Shown here: one piece after another, positions 24,297 to 35,799 of the stretch
How positions within the stretch are numbered: the stretch's first letter is position 1
How the letters are laid out: every line of letters begins with the position of its first letter
NCBI GenBank assembly: GCA_033439765.1
Contig: JAULSN010000008.1
Location: 248,001-312,000 of the forward strand
Source: Lasiosphaeria ovina
Lineage: Eukaryota; Ascomycota; Sordariomycetes; Sordariales; Lasiosphaeriaceae
Reading direction: 5' to 3'
DNA length: 64,000 nucleotides
Position numbers and translations under genes: made by a program
The notes under the pieces: generated by a model
Databases searched by the model: none
What the model saw: the letters and a program-made list of their open reading frames with translations, nothing else
What the model was told of the DNA's origin: nothing

Positions 24297-25995
24297 CATT
24301 CAAGGAAGCAACTGCAGGCTGTATGAGGGCAGGCAGGTCTTTGAAGAAGAGTAGTTGTTACGTCAGAACTGCACGGGCCCTTTAGGCCACACTTAGATTC
24401 AGGAACCTTCCTGCAGACTAGCTTCCGGATAGATCGTCTTCTTTTCTTCTTCTCTTCTTGATGCCACATTGAGCACATCAGGTGAAGCCACTATTGTCCG
24501 GACTCAACTCAACGTCACAGCATGACACTTGCTCACCAGTTTCGGTTAAGAAACGCATTGCGGTCCAAGTCAGTCATGCAAGAGGGAGAAAGCATGACGC
24601 GCGCGCGCGCGCGTGCGTAAATGAAAACTTGGCGAACAATGGAGAATCCAAACATACACACCACGCAACTTCATCGCGACACGGTAAGGATGGGCTGACA
24701 ACCGACCACTAACAGTCTCATACCCGACGTGCAACACGTTTGCGGTCAATGCCCCTGCCTTTTGCAATCGTGAAAGGTTCAATGCAGCCTGGACAGTGAT
24801 GCAGGCGGCGGTTTTGAGTGTTTTTCTAATCAAATTCACCAACGATAGCTGCGGGACACCACGTCGGCATCGCCGACGTACCCAATGCAGTTATAAATGA
24901 CTCGCGGCCGTATATAGTTGCTGCGGCAGTGGAGGAGGACGGTGGTGGCGTGGTGCAGCCATCCGTCCTGAGGAATCTGTACGCTCTGAGCCAAGACAGA
25001 AATCTTCTTGGGCACATCCGAGAGACTGCCAGTCTCTGACGACGGCTACTCGAGCGGGTGATTTCAAACCGGCCAATCGTGGTATCCCGGGTCTTGGGGT
25101 CTGGGGTATTGCCATGTGCTGGCCAGCCGCCAGCCGCCAGCGGGCATCCGCCGCTGCGGAGCGCGTATAAGCCGTATACGGACCGCAGTCCTCGCTGATC
25201 CATCTCCGGCAAACCCGTCCACTTGCGCGATACGGATTAGACGAGGGATGGCCATTAGACGAATTTGTAATCGTTTCCTTTCTTTTTTTTCGTTTTCGAT
25301 TCCATGCTTCTTGTTCATGCATAATATGGTCACAGGAAAACTCCCGACGAGGTACCACGTAATAATTAACACCAGCAAATTCCCCTTCTCCTCCCTCAAA
25401 GACTCGCTCACGAATCTGGAACTGACCGTTGCTGCACACCATAGCCGCGTCCCCGTTCCTCATTGCATTGACGGCACACTGTCGGATGACAAAGGCACGT
25501 GCGGTGTTGAAACGGCGTCGGTCAAGCTTGGCCTCGGGTTTCGACATTTGCTACGCCGTGCAGGCAGGATGCGGCCAATACCTCGTTTAGGGATGGTCTT
25601 GCGAGAAAACCGACACGGCGCGGATTCTTCGCAAGCGCTCTCACTGGACAAGAATGCGCTTCGCCGTACACTTGGGCTGCCGCCAAGTCCCCAACAGGAT
25701 CCTGATGGGGCTGAGGCACCCAGACTTTTTCCTGCTCTTCTTTTTCAGCCCTTGTCCACGCTCTCCGCCCCAAACACCGTCCTTCATAAAGCCGCCAACT
25801 GCATATGTCTGCCCCCATGTGCATATGCAGGAGCAGCCCCCAAGTCCGTTAAAGTCCGCATTCCGTGCACGTCTAATTTTTTATTTTATTTTTTCCCTCG
25901 TCTATCCGCATTTAACAGCTCCCTCGCCTCCGATAATCAGCTCGACTTACACCCGCGAACCAGGTTCCAGCAGACAGGATTCCCGAATTCCCAAA
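24297..25995. other. Intergenic, no supported gene
   Basis: A CG-alternating run (GCGCGCGCGCGCG) lies at about 24599-24614. Frames on both strands between 24826 and 25990 are long but of low information content and lack domains. The last 300 bases include a TTTTTTATTTTATTTTTT stretch (about 25878-25896) and are probably promoter and leader of the gene starting at 25996. Confidence 0.45.
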
Positions 25996-26763
25996 ATGTC
26001 ACACCACGTCGAGCCAGGCTCATCCTCTCTGCACCGGGCCCGCCGGCCCAATAACCATGCGAATGAACAACGCTGCTCTGGCACAAACTCAACACCAGGC
26101 AGCAAGCGCAGCAAGGGACCCAGGTTGGACCCAGACATTGCCACGAGGGACTACCGTATGCTTCCCCCTGACTCCCGCCATTCACATCTCATTTCCATCT
26201 CTCTACAAGGTACAGAACTGTGCAAAGCTGACTACGGATCGCCGTTACCAGGCCTTTCACTCGAAGGGTACATAGCCTACCTTGAGCGGCAGCTGCAAAA
26301 TTATCAACAGCAATGCGAGATGCGCGGCCCGGCATCGGCAGCCAGGGTTCGAAAGCACCAGACACACAGGCCGGCCTCTGTGGCATGCGCTTCAAGTAGT
26401 AGGTCCACGCCTGCCAGTTTCACGCCTGCCACATGTGGCAGACAAAGAAACAGAGCATCGAGCCCGGGTTCTAGCACGGGCAGCTCCGAGGGGGCGAGTG
26501 GTTCTTCCACTGGCGACGAATACCAGCATGCCGGAAGTAGCAGCGGCCCCGCCACCACCACCACCGCCTGGCCGATGGAAGGAGTCCGCATCAGCGATGT
26601 TACGTGGCCGGGGCAGCTACCTGCCCGCCGTGAACCAGTGCGGCGGCGCAGCGTGGATGCCTCCGGGCTCCACCACGCGCTGGGAAATTTTAGGCCCGAG
26701 AGGATCCCCGAGCGAAGTCATGGGGGCGATATGGAAGACGCAAAGTGGCCATGGACGGCGTGA
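25996..26763 (+). CDS. Hypothetical Ser/Thr-rich protein
   Basis: The frame from MSHHVEPGSSSL (CCAAAATGTC start context) gives 255 residues. An in-phase candidate intron at 26156-26209 (GTATGC...CTGAC...AAG, 54 bases) would shorten it to 237 and join RDY to RTELCKADYGSPLPGLSLEG. A short helical segment (SLEGYIAYLERQLQNYQQQC) is followed by serine/threonine/arginine-rich low-complexity sequence (SSPGSSTGSSEGASGSSTGD). I recognise no domain. A basic, disordered, coiled-coil-bearing protein such as a regulatory factor would fit, but this is a guess. The frame stays open far upstream, so the start is chosen only by context. Confidence 0.45.
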   Translation: MSHHVEPGSSSLHRARRPNNHANEQRCSGTNSTPGSKRSKGPRLDPDIATRDYRMLPPDSRHSHLISISLQGTELCKADYGSPLPGLSLEGYIAYLERQLQNYQQQCEMRGPASAARVRKHQTHRPASVACASSSRSTPASFTPATCGRQRNRASSPGSSTGSSEGASGSSTGDEYQHAGSSSGPATTTTAWPMEGVRISDVTWPGQLPARREPVRRRSVDASGLHHALGNFRPERIPERSHGGDMEDAKWPWTA

Positions 26764-29600
26764 TGATCAACCATGGCCGAGAGGGCTCTTACTTGTTTAC
26801 TCATACCATGGTCTTCGTCGTCTTGGTCGTGTTGATAATTTAACTATTCTAGTGTTGGTTGTCCCTCCTTGGCACTTCCCGCCGACCTTTCCGACTTGAT
26901 TTTGTCCTGTTGAACTGTCATCCATCACTAATCGCAAGCTCGCCGCCTTCGGCCGCAGCCTTGACCCCCGCCCCCTAAACTCAATCCTGCGTTGATATTA
27001 GCTTATATCACTTCTGTGCTGGTCACCTGGAGCTACTCAGCGCAGGCCACTGCGCTCCCTTAGTTCAGTCACCTAGGGCACTGCTTTATTTCTCTTCTTC
27101 CTCCTCTCCCAGATCGTCGCATGGGCTAGAACTAGACTAGACCTAATCAGCGCTTGCCTCAGACGAGGCCAGCTGGGTGTGAGCACATGAGAATGACGAC
27201 ACAAGACTCGGTTAATTATATTAGATATAGCGTTCGTGTGACAAGACTGACATTAAATAACCCCCTTTTTCATCCAAAAATACCCCAAGCTATCGGTGTC
27301 CCAAAATTTGACGTATGTTTCTGGACCGATAGCTCCAAAGTGACACTCGGAGTCCAAATCTTGAACTGTCAAATCAACCATTCGCAAACTTTGCTGACCA
27401 TCAAGCGACACAAGTTGATCGTCATAAAAGACGGAATCACCCCGCTGGAGGATTTGGTCAAATAGCTGTGTGGCAGCCCGGGCAGCACGTCACGCTGGAG
27501 CTCGAGAGGCACCGCACTGCACCGCACCGCACTGCACCGCACTGCACCGCACCGCACCGCACTGCACCGCACCGCACTGCACCGCACCGCACTGCACCGC
27601 ACCGCACCGCGCTGCACCACGCTACACTGCACTGCACCGCACCGCACCGCGCTGCACCACGCTACACTGCACTGCACTCTACGAGCGCCGCCGACACAAA
27701 CGGCGCAATGAACGCAAACGGCGTAATGGAGTGGCTCGGCAGTACACGCCCGAGCCCGAGTTTGGTTCAGGCTCTGAGCCTGGCACCTCGCGAACCACGT
27801 AGCTCGTTTGCCCAGCCCTAGGAAACGTCGTCTCTAGCCTGGCCGACAGCACAAACGGCGGAAGCGGCTGCTGTGCCATGCTGACGTTTGTTGTTGGCAC
27901 GTAGCGTAGGCGGTTAGAACATCGCATCAACCTCGAAGTGAGGTTCACCCAAAGCTGTCGTCGGCCCAGGCTAGGTCCCTCGAGTGGGGGGCTGGGCGTG
28001 TGACGAAAACCACATGACCTGAAGCCTGACTCCTGAGTGAGTGGTTGAGCGAGAGTGAGGCAAATCCTAAGGTTTAGGGGTTGTTGACTTTCAATTTCAC
28101 AAATATTGAAAACCGAGTATGAAAAACGAGTAAGATTTCCATGAACTTGAGACTCAGATGGACTGCCTAGGTACCTACACATTTCTCCTCCACAGATATA
28201 AAGTGAGGAAAATGCGGTGGTAACTGGCGTAAGTGAATAATGAAAACAAACAGAATCTCACTACATTGATTGAAATTTCTAAAGAAAATATGGACGCTTG
28301 ACTTCTTTCTCATGCGTCTTCCCAGTTAAATCCACCGCGGCAGGCGCCCATACCAGTGTCCCCTTACAGGCTGCTGTGCGACTGCCTTCTTTTTATCTCC
28401 AGCGGCCGGATTCTGACGAGCAGTGAACTTGAACTTATACATACTCAGTTACTCACCTTGTTTATACACAGGTGTAAGCTCATGCATTCACAGCGTAACG
28501 AGCATTAGTATTCTGCCACCCTAAGTACCCGGATCTAGTTGTCTAGATTGGTCCTGGTTAGGCTAACATAGATTTGGCTAGCTGCACTACTCTCGGTTAC
28601 GCGAGTCTGGGATTGTCAATCTGTGTTAAATGAGTTCTCGCCGTGATCGATATTAAAATGAACCGCTTCGCCAATTAATTACCCCGAGACTTTGGCGAGG
28701 CAGGTTGATCATTCATGCGATGCTCACATCAATACGGTCTGACAACCACCCCGGTGGAATGGCGGGCAGACCTGGTGAATTAGCTGCACTCAGTGTTGGG
28801 GGCTAGACTTCGCGCCTGTCATTCCGGGGTTAAACAGAACGTTTGCCACTTCAGCACCTCTCTGCGCGCACATAGTCGATCCGACATTTTCATGGGCTAG
28901 AGATTTCTCGAGCCCTCTTGGACGATTTTTACCTTGCCTTAAAGTGCGGGGAAGCACATTTCGGCTGCTTGGTATAAGGCAATCAAATTAATTTCGTGCA
29001 TGTGTTTGCTTCCCCGGTGCGGCTACACACTCCTAGGGGCGGAAAATCACCATAGGAACCGAAGCTCACGGTTGCATTTCTTGCAGCTTGTGAAGTTGTA
29101 CAGAACCACGCCGTCAGTAATCTTGACATCTCCCCTTTTCTTCTCCCGTAGAGAAGAGCTTTCCCGGGGATATTGGTTCGCGGAGAAGTTCAAATTGAAA
29201 TAGAACACCTAGAGACTTTGTGAACCAATACATCCATGTCGAGGTGCTTTCCTTGAGGACACAACCAGTAGACGCTCGCCATTAAAACTGAAAATGCATG
29301 AGTTGGCTGTATTGCTATTGTTTGTTCTTTTGTCCCCGCCACTAGTTGCCACGGCTGCCGGGGTCAATGTAGCTGCACTGACATTGCTGAACGAACTGCC
29401 GGCCTTATGGATTTGACGGACACGGAAATTCAATTTTCTTTCCGTACTGGTAGAACACTGGCACGACTCCTCGTAAGGTTCTCCGTCTCATCTGACGGCA
29501 TGGTAATGTGCCGACGACCCTCACCTGCTGCAGCTACCTATCATTCGAGCCGTGATGATAGAACCGTCTTTGGCGCCTTAACCGGGAGTCGACTACATGG
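26764..29600. other. Gene-poor stretch with pentamer satellite
   Basis: Apart from the pentamer array at 27509-27677, this holds only short frames. 27190-27470 and 28080-28700 are AT-rich. Frames of about 100-167 residues around 27370-28180 owe their openness to the repeat and show no domain. Confidence 0.5.
27509..27677. repeat. Pentanucleotide satellite CACCG/CACTG
   Basis: About 170 bases are built of CACCG and CACTG units with a few variants (CGCTG, CACCA, CGCTA). The right part has a higher-order unit of 40 bases: 27601-27635 and 27641-27675 are identical. Because the unit is five bases, every frame of one strand reads the same periodic peptide, which explains open frames on both strands. 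Confidence 0.92.
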
Positions 29601-29606
29601 GGACCG

Positions 29607-29620
29607 TCTATATATATAAT
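29607..29620 (+). promoter_or_regulatory. TATA box of small secreted protein gene
   Basis: TCTATATATATAAT lies about 130 bases before the ATG at 29747. It is a near-consensus TATA element at a position suited to a short fungal leader, and it supports the tiny frame downstream being a real, probably strongly regulated gene. Confidence 0.65.
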
Positions 29621-29746
29621 CGACACTCTTTCCAGCCAGCATTATTGACCGGGGATATCATATACGGACAGCACATCTCGTTATCCAAGTTGAACCTTGA
29701 CAGAACCACTAGCCTCCAAAGTCAAACAAACCCGCCTGCCTGCACA

Positions 29747-29989
29747 ATGCAATTTGCCATCACAAACCTCCTCCTCTCCCTTACCGCCGCAGGCATCCTT
29801 GCCGCCCCCGCCCCCGCCCCCGCCCCGGCTCCCGGTACCGCACCGGTGGGCTTGCCTAGCATATTTGCAGCACTCCAGCGCGACGCAGCCCTTTGCGGGG
29901 GCAACGGGATCTGCGTAAACGGTGGGTGCATTTGTCCACCAGCTGTCTGCGACAACATCTGCCCGTGGTTCGACTGCGGATCTTGCTGA
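29747..29989 (+). CDS. Small cysteine-rich secreted protein (effector-like)
   Basis: The intronless gene codes for 80 residues. Residues 1-20 (MQFAITNLLLSLTAAGILAA) form a clear signal peptide. An alanine-proline repeat (APAPAPAPAPG) and a linker follow, then a compact C-terminus with eight cysteines in about 32 residues (LCGGNGICVNGGCICPPAVC, then DNIC, DC and SC). Eight cysteines suggest four disulfides, as in many fungal secreted effector or antimicrobial mini-proteins. No named family is recognised. The C-x-C-x5-C spacing is not that of a hydrophobin, because no CC pairs occur. A strong TATA box and an A-rich Kozak context (CACAATGCA) back the start. Confidence 0.75.
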   Translation: MQFAITNLLLSLTAAGILAAPAPAPAPAPGTAPVGLPSIFAALQRDAALCGGNGICVNGGCICPPAVCDNICPWFDCGSC

Positions 29990-32153
29990 GTTGATGTCGC
30001 TAAGACAGGTGAGCGTTTCATGATCTGATATCGGCTTAATCTGGGGGGACATGCTCTCGCACGGGACGATATGGGCATCGCGGACCATTCCTGGGATTCG
30101 CCTCTTCGATATTGGCAGTGTGCTGATATTGGCCGCAGCTTACATTAAGTCCGCGGATTAGCACTCAAAGGCAGGATCCTGTGAGAATGGATGCGCATGG
30201 GTGGGATGTAATTTGTTCGGACACTAGGGCGCAAACTGCATGCTGTATGCATCCAGGTATAAGTTGCGCAGAACATAAAGTACGGAAGCACTGGATCGTG
30301 CTGCCTGCCCGTGTCTCCTAACATTTGCTAAACTGAGCTTCCTGTGTCGTTGGGCTTACTGGCAGTGCTCTTGGCATTCACTTCCTCGGTGGTCGACATG
30401 TCCAGCTTGGAAGCGACGTCGTTGCAGGGTAGGAGTGCTAGTGACGTCCCAAGACTTTATCCGTTTGGTGTGGGTTGATGTAAGCCAAGGTGGGAGGCTG
30501 CTGTCAGGGACCTGCCAAGGGCGGCAGTCTTTTCAGTGCCGGTTGTCCGACGTGCCGCTCCTTCTGTCTTGCTATCTCTCATCTCGCCTCTGGCTCGCTC
30601 TTTCCTCTCCTCACTCGGGGCCCCAGTGGTCCACTCACATTTCCATAGCTTAGATTGAGCTCTGTGCCTACCTTAGGTAGGACGGGCGATGAGAAGCGCT
30701 GCCAAACAAAGTACGAATATGCATCCAACATACAACAAACTCGCACCTTGGAAGTTCAAGGTAGAGAGAGGTGAGCGCTGACGTCGGCTCCCAAGACCTT
30801 GGCGATGCTGGGCGATCGGTTTGTTTCCTCTGATGGAGGCGCCACAAAGCTTACCACACGAACAAGCCCCTAGCGACGCCTGGGCGAGCATGCTTCTCGA
30901 AGGACTTGGCCATGGGTGAGCGGAAATGGTGCGAGCCTACGAGGGAGCAGCCGACGCGGGATGTGGCCGAAAGACATTAATTACGCCGAACCGAACAAAT
31001 TGCACGCCAATTTATCCCCGCCCAGCCGGCAACGGTAGATTGGATTTGCGGCCACAGAGGCCAAGAATTAGCCTGTGCGCAAAAGAAAAAGAGGCGGCCC
31101 AAGTCTCCTCCCGCCTGTTGTTTCAGTGCTTTCGCCATTTGCAGCGCCCGTTATCAGCCAGACTCGGCGTCGTGCAGGACCTCTGCTTCCACTCGCGATG
31201 GCCTCCCCACGCGCACAGGTTAATCCACAGGTTCCGCCTCAAAAAGGGGCCTGAGATGCGAAGGGCTCGCGACATGACATGGGAGTGTAAGCACGATAGG
31301 GATAGCGTGGAATATTAAATACGGACAAATACCCCGATCGACATCGTTGGAGAAACGTGTGCCAAGCACTGGATCCCGAACTACTGACTGCCCCTTTGGC
31401 CTCGCCTGCGTCTTGGCCTCGCACCGCTCCCACCGTGGCATGCCGGCCCATCTCTTGTCCTAACGCCACCTACCCGCGCCCAGAGATGGCAGCCCACCAC
31501 TGCGGCTTTGTGTCGATCCCGGCTAAAGCCTCCCGCCTGGCCGCCCCAACTGCACCCCCCATGAGTGGCCGCAACGTCGACTGAGCCCAACCGAGGGTCG
31601 GGGGCAAACAAGGGAAGAGGGAAAAAACAAAGGCGCGCGGATATCCATAACAGCTGCCTCCTCTGGCTATCTGGCCCCGTATTGGAGCGGAGTCTTGCCT
31701 TGGACGGCCATGCACAAGGCCTTCTCGGTCCGAACCACTTTGGCCCTCGCCGTCCCATTTGTCGCCCCGGAGCCCCTCCCCGTGGGGATGCGTGTTTGAG
31801 CAATATGTGGATGAATATGGGCTCAAAGGCAGACCAGTCGAGTCGGTTCTCGACGACCTAGAAGCTGTTTGCATGACCCCATTTCCGACTGGCCGGGTCC
31901 ACCTCCATTCAGGATGCCAGGCCGTCCCCGAGCGGGCTCCTCGCCTGCCACGCTCCGCGTCGGTGCTTTATATGCCCTGTTGAGTCCTCGTCTCTCTCTC
32001 GAATGTTCCCCGGAGCCTGCGGTTGGATTCTCTTATCACGCGCCCCCAAGCTGCCACTCCGCAGCACTTCTGCCCAAGAGCAACAGGTCGCCTTGTCGCC
32101 TTGCTTGAGACTCTGCCCAAACACCTCGACCAGCAACCACCCAGCCAGCAAAC
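29990..32153. other. Long upstream region of sugar transporter
   Basis: No credible gene is seen in these 2.1 kb. Open frames on both strands between 31220 and 32390 overlap and have no domain. A TATA-like word at 31966 and a GTGGGG word at 31782-31787, which fits the SYGGRG carbon-repressor site, lie before the transporter. Confidence 0.5.
31966..31976 (+). promoter_or_regulatory. TATA-like box of sugar transporter gene
   Basis: CTTTATATGCC lies about 185 bases before the ATG at 32154 and is followed by pyrimidine-rich leader sequence. It is assigned by position and resemblance only. Confidence 0.4.
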
Positions 32154-34048
32154 ATGGTTGCCGGCGCCAGCGATGTCGGGGACAACTACATCCATCGCCT
32201 GGCGATGGATGACCCCGTCCCCTGGTACAAGAAGCGTCACCTGCGTACCATGTATCTGCTGCTGTTCCCCTGTGTCATCGGCATCGAGATGACTTCTGGG
32301 TTCGACTCGCAGATCATCAACTCTGCACAGCTGCTGCCCGCCTGGAAACACTGTAAGTGTGCCCTCTGCCTGCGCTACCTGTTTGCCCATTTTCTGACTT
32401 GCCGCCCAGACTTTGGAAACCCAACCGGCGCCTACAATGGCATCCTCGCCTCTGCCCTGCCACTTGGTTCCGTTATCGGTCTCCCCCTGATTCCTCTGGT
32501 CAACGACACATTCGGCCGTCGGTGGTGCATCATGTTTGGCTCATGGGTCATGGTGATCGGCACTCTGATTCAGGGTTTTGCTACAAATGGTAAGCAAGAT
32601 TACCAGAACGAGGTACGAAGATGGGATAGAATACATGGCTGACAATGACAAACAGGCCCCATGTACATCGTAGCTCGTGGCATCATCGGCTTTGGTCTGC
32701 CGTACGCCATTGTTGCCGGCTCGTGCTTGATCGGCGAGCTGGGCTACCCCAAGGAGAGACCTATCCTGACGTCGCTGTTCAACGCTTGCTACTTCATCGG
32801 AGCCATCGTGGCCGCGGGCTGCACCTTTGGGACGCAGAACATTGAGAACGACTGGTCGTGGCGGATCCCCTCTCTGCTCCAGATGGCTCCGTCGCTGCTG
32901 CAGATCGCCTTCGTCTTCTTCCTGCCCGAGTCTCCACGGTTCCTCATCAGCAAGGACCGGTTCGAGGACGCCAAGGCGATTCTGATCAAGTACCACGCCG
33001 AGGGCAACCCGCAATCCGAGTTTGTCATGGCCGAGATTGCCGAGATCCGCACCACGCTGGAGATTGAGATGGAACACTCGAAGCGATCGTGGCTGGACAT
33101 GGTGCGCACTGCGGGCATGCGACGCCGTCTCGTCATCGGGTCGCTGCTCGGCCTCTTCACGCAGCTGTCGGGCAACGTCGTCATCTCGTACTTCCTCGGA
33201 GACGTGCTCAAGCTCATTGGGTACACGGACCCCAGCTTCCAGACCAAGTACAACTTGGGCAACCAGTGCTGGTCGCTCGTATGCGGTGTCAGCGCCGCCC
33301 TCGTCGTCATGCGCTTCCGCCGCCGCACCATGTACCTGACGGGCATCCTGTCCATCCTGGCCGTCTACGTGAGCTGGACCATCTGCACCGCCGTCTTCAT
33401 CCAGAACCAGTCGGACGTGGCCGCCAAGATGTCGCTCTTCTGGATCTACGCCTACAGCCCGGCCTACAACCTGTGCTTCAACGCGCTGACCTACAGTACG
33501 CCACCCCCTCACCCTCAGACTCGCAAGGTGCCAAAGCCATAGCATGCTAACCGTGTACCTTCACTTTCAGCCTACCTGATTGAGATCTTCCCCTACGCCC
33601 AACGCGCCCGTGGTATCGCCATCTTCCAGTTCTGGGGCAAGGCCGCGCAGTTCTTCGGCACCAACGTCAACCCCATTGGTATGTGCAGAATGCATTCTTT
33701 CCTCCGCTTAAATTGTGATGCTAACACGGTCACCTCTCCCAGGCACGCAAGCCATTGGCTGGAAGTATCTGCTCACATACTGCTGCTGGATCTTTGTCGA
33801 GGCCATCCTGATCTGGTTCCTCTGGCCCGAGACGTCCGGCCGCTCCCTCGAGGAGCTCGCATTTTGTAAGTTGTCTAGTTGCGGCTTCAGCAGCGCTTCC
33901 AGTACTCTGCTAACCACACACCCGCAACTCAGTGTTCGAGGACAGACAAGCCCTGGAGCAGAGCACTGCGGTGGCATCCAAGCGCACGGCCATGCACGAG
34001 GAGGAGAGCGAGAAGCACGTCGCTGTCATCGAGGCGGAGAAGGTATAA
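32154..34048 (+). CDS. MFS sugar transporter (lactose/hexose permease-like)
   Basis: The six exons are 32154-32352, 32410-32589, 32656-33495, 33571-33678, 33743-33865 and 33933-34048. All introns are phase 1, and the protein has 521 residues. It has the twelve-helix sugar-porter layout with signature motifs: GFDSQIINS in helix 1, DTFGRRWCIMFG after helix 2, RGIIGFG in helix 4, the central PESPRFLISKDR, and PETSGRSLEEL after helix 12. The N-terminal DPVPWYKKRHLRTMYLLLFP is typical of fungal plasma-membrane lactose/hexose permeases of the proton-symport type. The sugar cannot be told from the sequence. It converges on the decayed TDT transporter, with 236 bases between them. A carbon-repressor-like GTGGGG word lies about 370 bases upstream of the start. 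Confidence 0.93.
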
Positions 34049-34940
34049 TGGGCTTTCTTTCATCCGTGGCCAGGTCAATATGGACGAAAAATTCAGCTTA
34101 TTTCAGTCTGTCCACCGGCGGGGGAGGGGATCCGGCGGCGGCAACGTGCAGACGAGCACGTCAACTGCAGCGCGCCGTCGGCTTTCTGTAATAATAACAT
34201 CGTGAGAGAGTAGCGGAGCAAACAAGAGGTTTCCGTACCAAGTTCTAGTATTACTACTATGCACCTCTGCTTTGGCCCGGGAACTACGAATGTACCCTGT
34301 AAATCAGCATCTTGCCCCTGAAAGTCCATCCAAGAGTAAAGGGAATATTGGCACAAAGCACCACAACACTAAACAAAAGCAGCACGCAGCCAAAGACACC
34401 AAAGAAAAAGGACTGCAGTTCGACGCCGAAGCGCAGCATGGAGATGGCAAGTGCAGCCGCGGGAAACACGACGAAATTCCAGCTCGGGTGCCACGCCAAT
34501 TCTTCACGCCCAGCACGGTAGAGGGCGGCGCCAATGGTAAGCACCAGCCAGAAGACGGCCGCGCCAGCCAGCAGCAGCGCCAGCAAAATGCACACCATGT
34601 CTAGCGGCAGCGCAATGGTGGTGGCTATAACTGAGAGTGTGTCCGCTTCGACGATGTCGAACCCGCCGCCCACGGCACCGCCAAACACGGTGTTGACAGC
34701 GTCGCCAAGCAACTAGCAACTGCAGCGCCGCTGCGCAGAGGGCGAGCGGCCCGACAAACAAGAAGACCGTGGCTGTCTGCGCAGGTGGTGGCCAGCCCGT
34801 GACGAGCACCAGCTCGTGCACCAGCACCGCGTCAACGGCAAGCGCAAGCCGGTGGGAAGGCACGGAACGGCACGGCCTTGTAGAGCTCGCCCCGTCTTGC
34901 AGCGTGCAGACATCATAGTCACGCCCAGCACCGGCGATAT

Positions 34941-34994
<54 letters not shown>
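34941..34994. repeat. (CAG)18 trinucleotide run
   Basis: Eighteen uninterrupted CAG units lie inside the decayed transporter. They read as polyalanine, polyleucine or polycysteine on the minus strand and polyserine on plus, depending on frame. Confidence 0.93.
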
Positions 34995-34996
<2 letters not shown>

Positions 34997-35375
34997 CCAT
35001 CTGCACCGCTTCCAGGCGCCACGGCCACGACCGCGAACGCGACCAGTGTCAGCCACGTCGCAGGCCAGAGCGCGAAACAAACACCCTACCACATCGCCGC
35101 CCACCATCGCCTCGTCGGCACCACCACTAGCGCCGCGCAACGTGGTAGGTATTCTTAGTACGGCGCCGGGTTGAGGGGGTAGGTGAACCTTTTTGATGTT
35201 AATTAGTATAGCACCGGCTGTGGGTTGTTTTGTGTGTATGGTTGTTTTGCGTGTATTGTGTGGGCAAGTATGCGTTATTGGGTAGCAATGTCATGAAAAG
35301 CCGCGGGTGTGAGTAAGCGGGTAAGTGAGTAATAGTTACAAGTCTTGTGAGATCAAGAGAATAATTATTTATTTA

Positions 35376-35575
35376 TAAGAATGAGAATGAGAGTGAGAGT
35401 GAGGATGAGGTCGAGAACGAGATCGAGAATGAGATTAAGAATAAGAATGAGGGGAGAATGAGAGTATAAGTGGACTCAAGTGGGTTATATAAGACCTATG
35501 TGTGAGAAAGACACTTGAGAGTGAGTGTGAGAGTGAGAGTGAGTGAAAGTGAATAAGTGAGATAAAGAAAGACTA
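35376..35575. repeat. GAGAAT/GAGTGA hexamer-like repeat field
   Basis: About 200 bases are composed of degenerate GAGAAT, GAGTGA and GAGATC words, in two blocks (35376-35465 and 35505-35575). The field lies between recognisable pieces of the TDT pseudogene. Confidence 0.8.
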
Positions 35576-35799
35576 TAAAGAACAATGCAAACTGTGTCAC
35601 GATCCTGACAGACGTACCAAAACGGCCCAAAATTCTGCGCCAGCGCTCGCAGCATTCCTCGCCGCCTCGTCTTGCGCGTCTTGCTCTCGTCCAGCTTAAC
35701 CCTTGGGTTTGGGTGGCTGCGACGCCACGCCCACGAGCGCGTACGCGTACGCGACCGCCGGGGCGAGGGGAAATATCGTGGTGAACTCAACCCGTTGAG

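Larger units (their letters stand above)
34284..35790 (-). pseudogene. Decayed TDT-family (SSU1-like) transporter
   Basis: The C-terminal part (34712-34284) is membrane-like, with GDAVNTVFGGAVGG, LAWHPSWNFVVFPAAALAIS and NIPFTLGWTFRG, motifs of tellurite-resistance/dicarboxylate and sulfite exporters of the TDT family. The preceding helix pair (HELVLVTGWPPPAQTATVFL followed by FVGPLALCAAALQLL) lies in a different frame. A 7-base duplication at about 34709-34722 accounts for the shift. Further upstream an 18-unit CAG run (34941-34994) and a GAGTGA/GAGAAT repeat field (35376-35575) interrupt the gene. ALAQNFGPFWYVC at about 35620-35660 could be the remnant of the first helix, which is only an inference. 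TDT proteins usually have ten helices, and most are missing here. The locus is almost certainly not functional. Confidence 0.6.

Noticed and set aside
24891..25547. 218-codon minus frame
   Set aside because: One patch (MVCSNGQFQIRERVFEGG) looks protein-like, but the rest is low-information and crosses promoter-like DNA. No family or splice evidence supports it.
27369..27821. Open frames of about 100-118 codons on both strands
   Set aside because: They consist mostly of the pentamer satellite translated and do not represent a gene.
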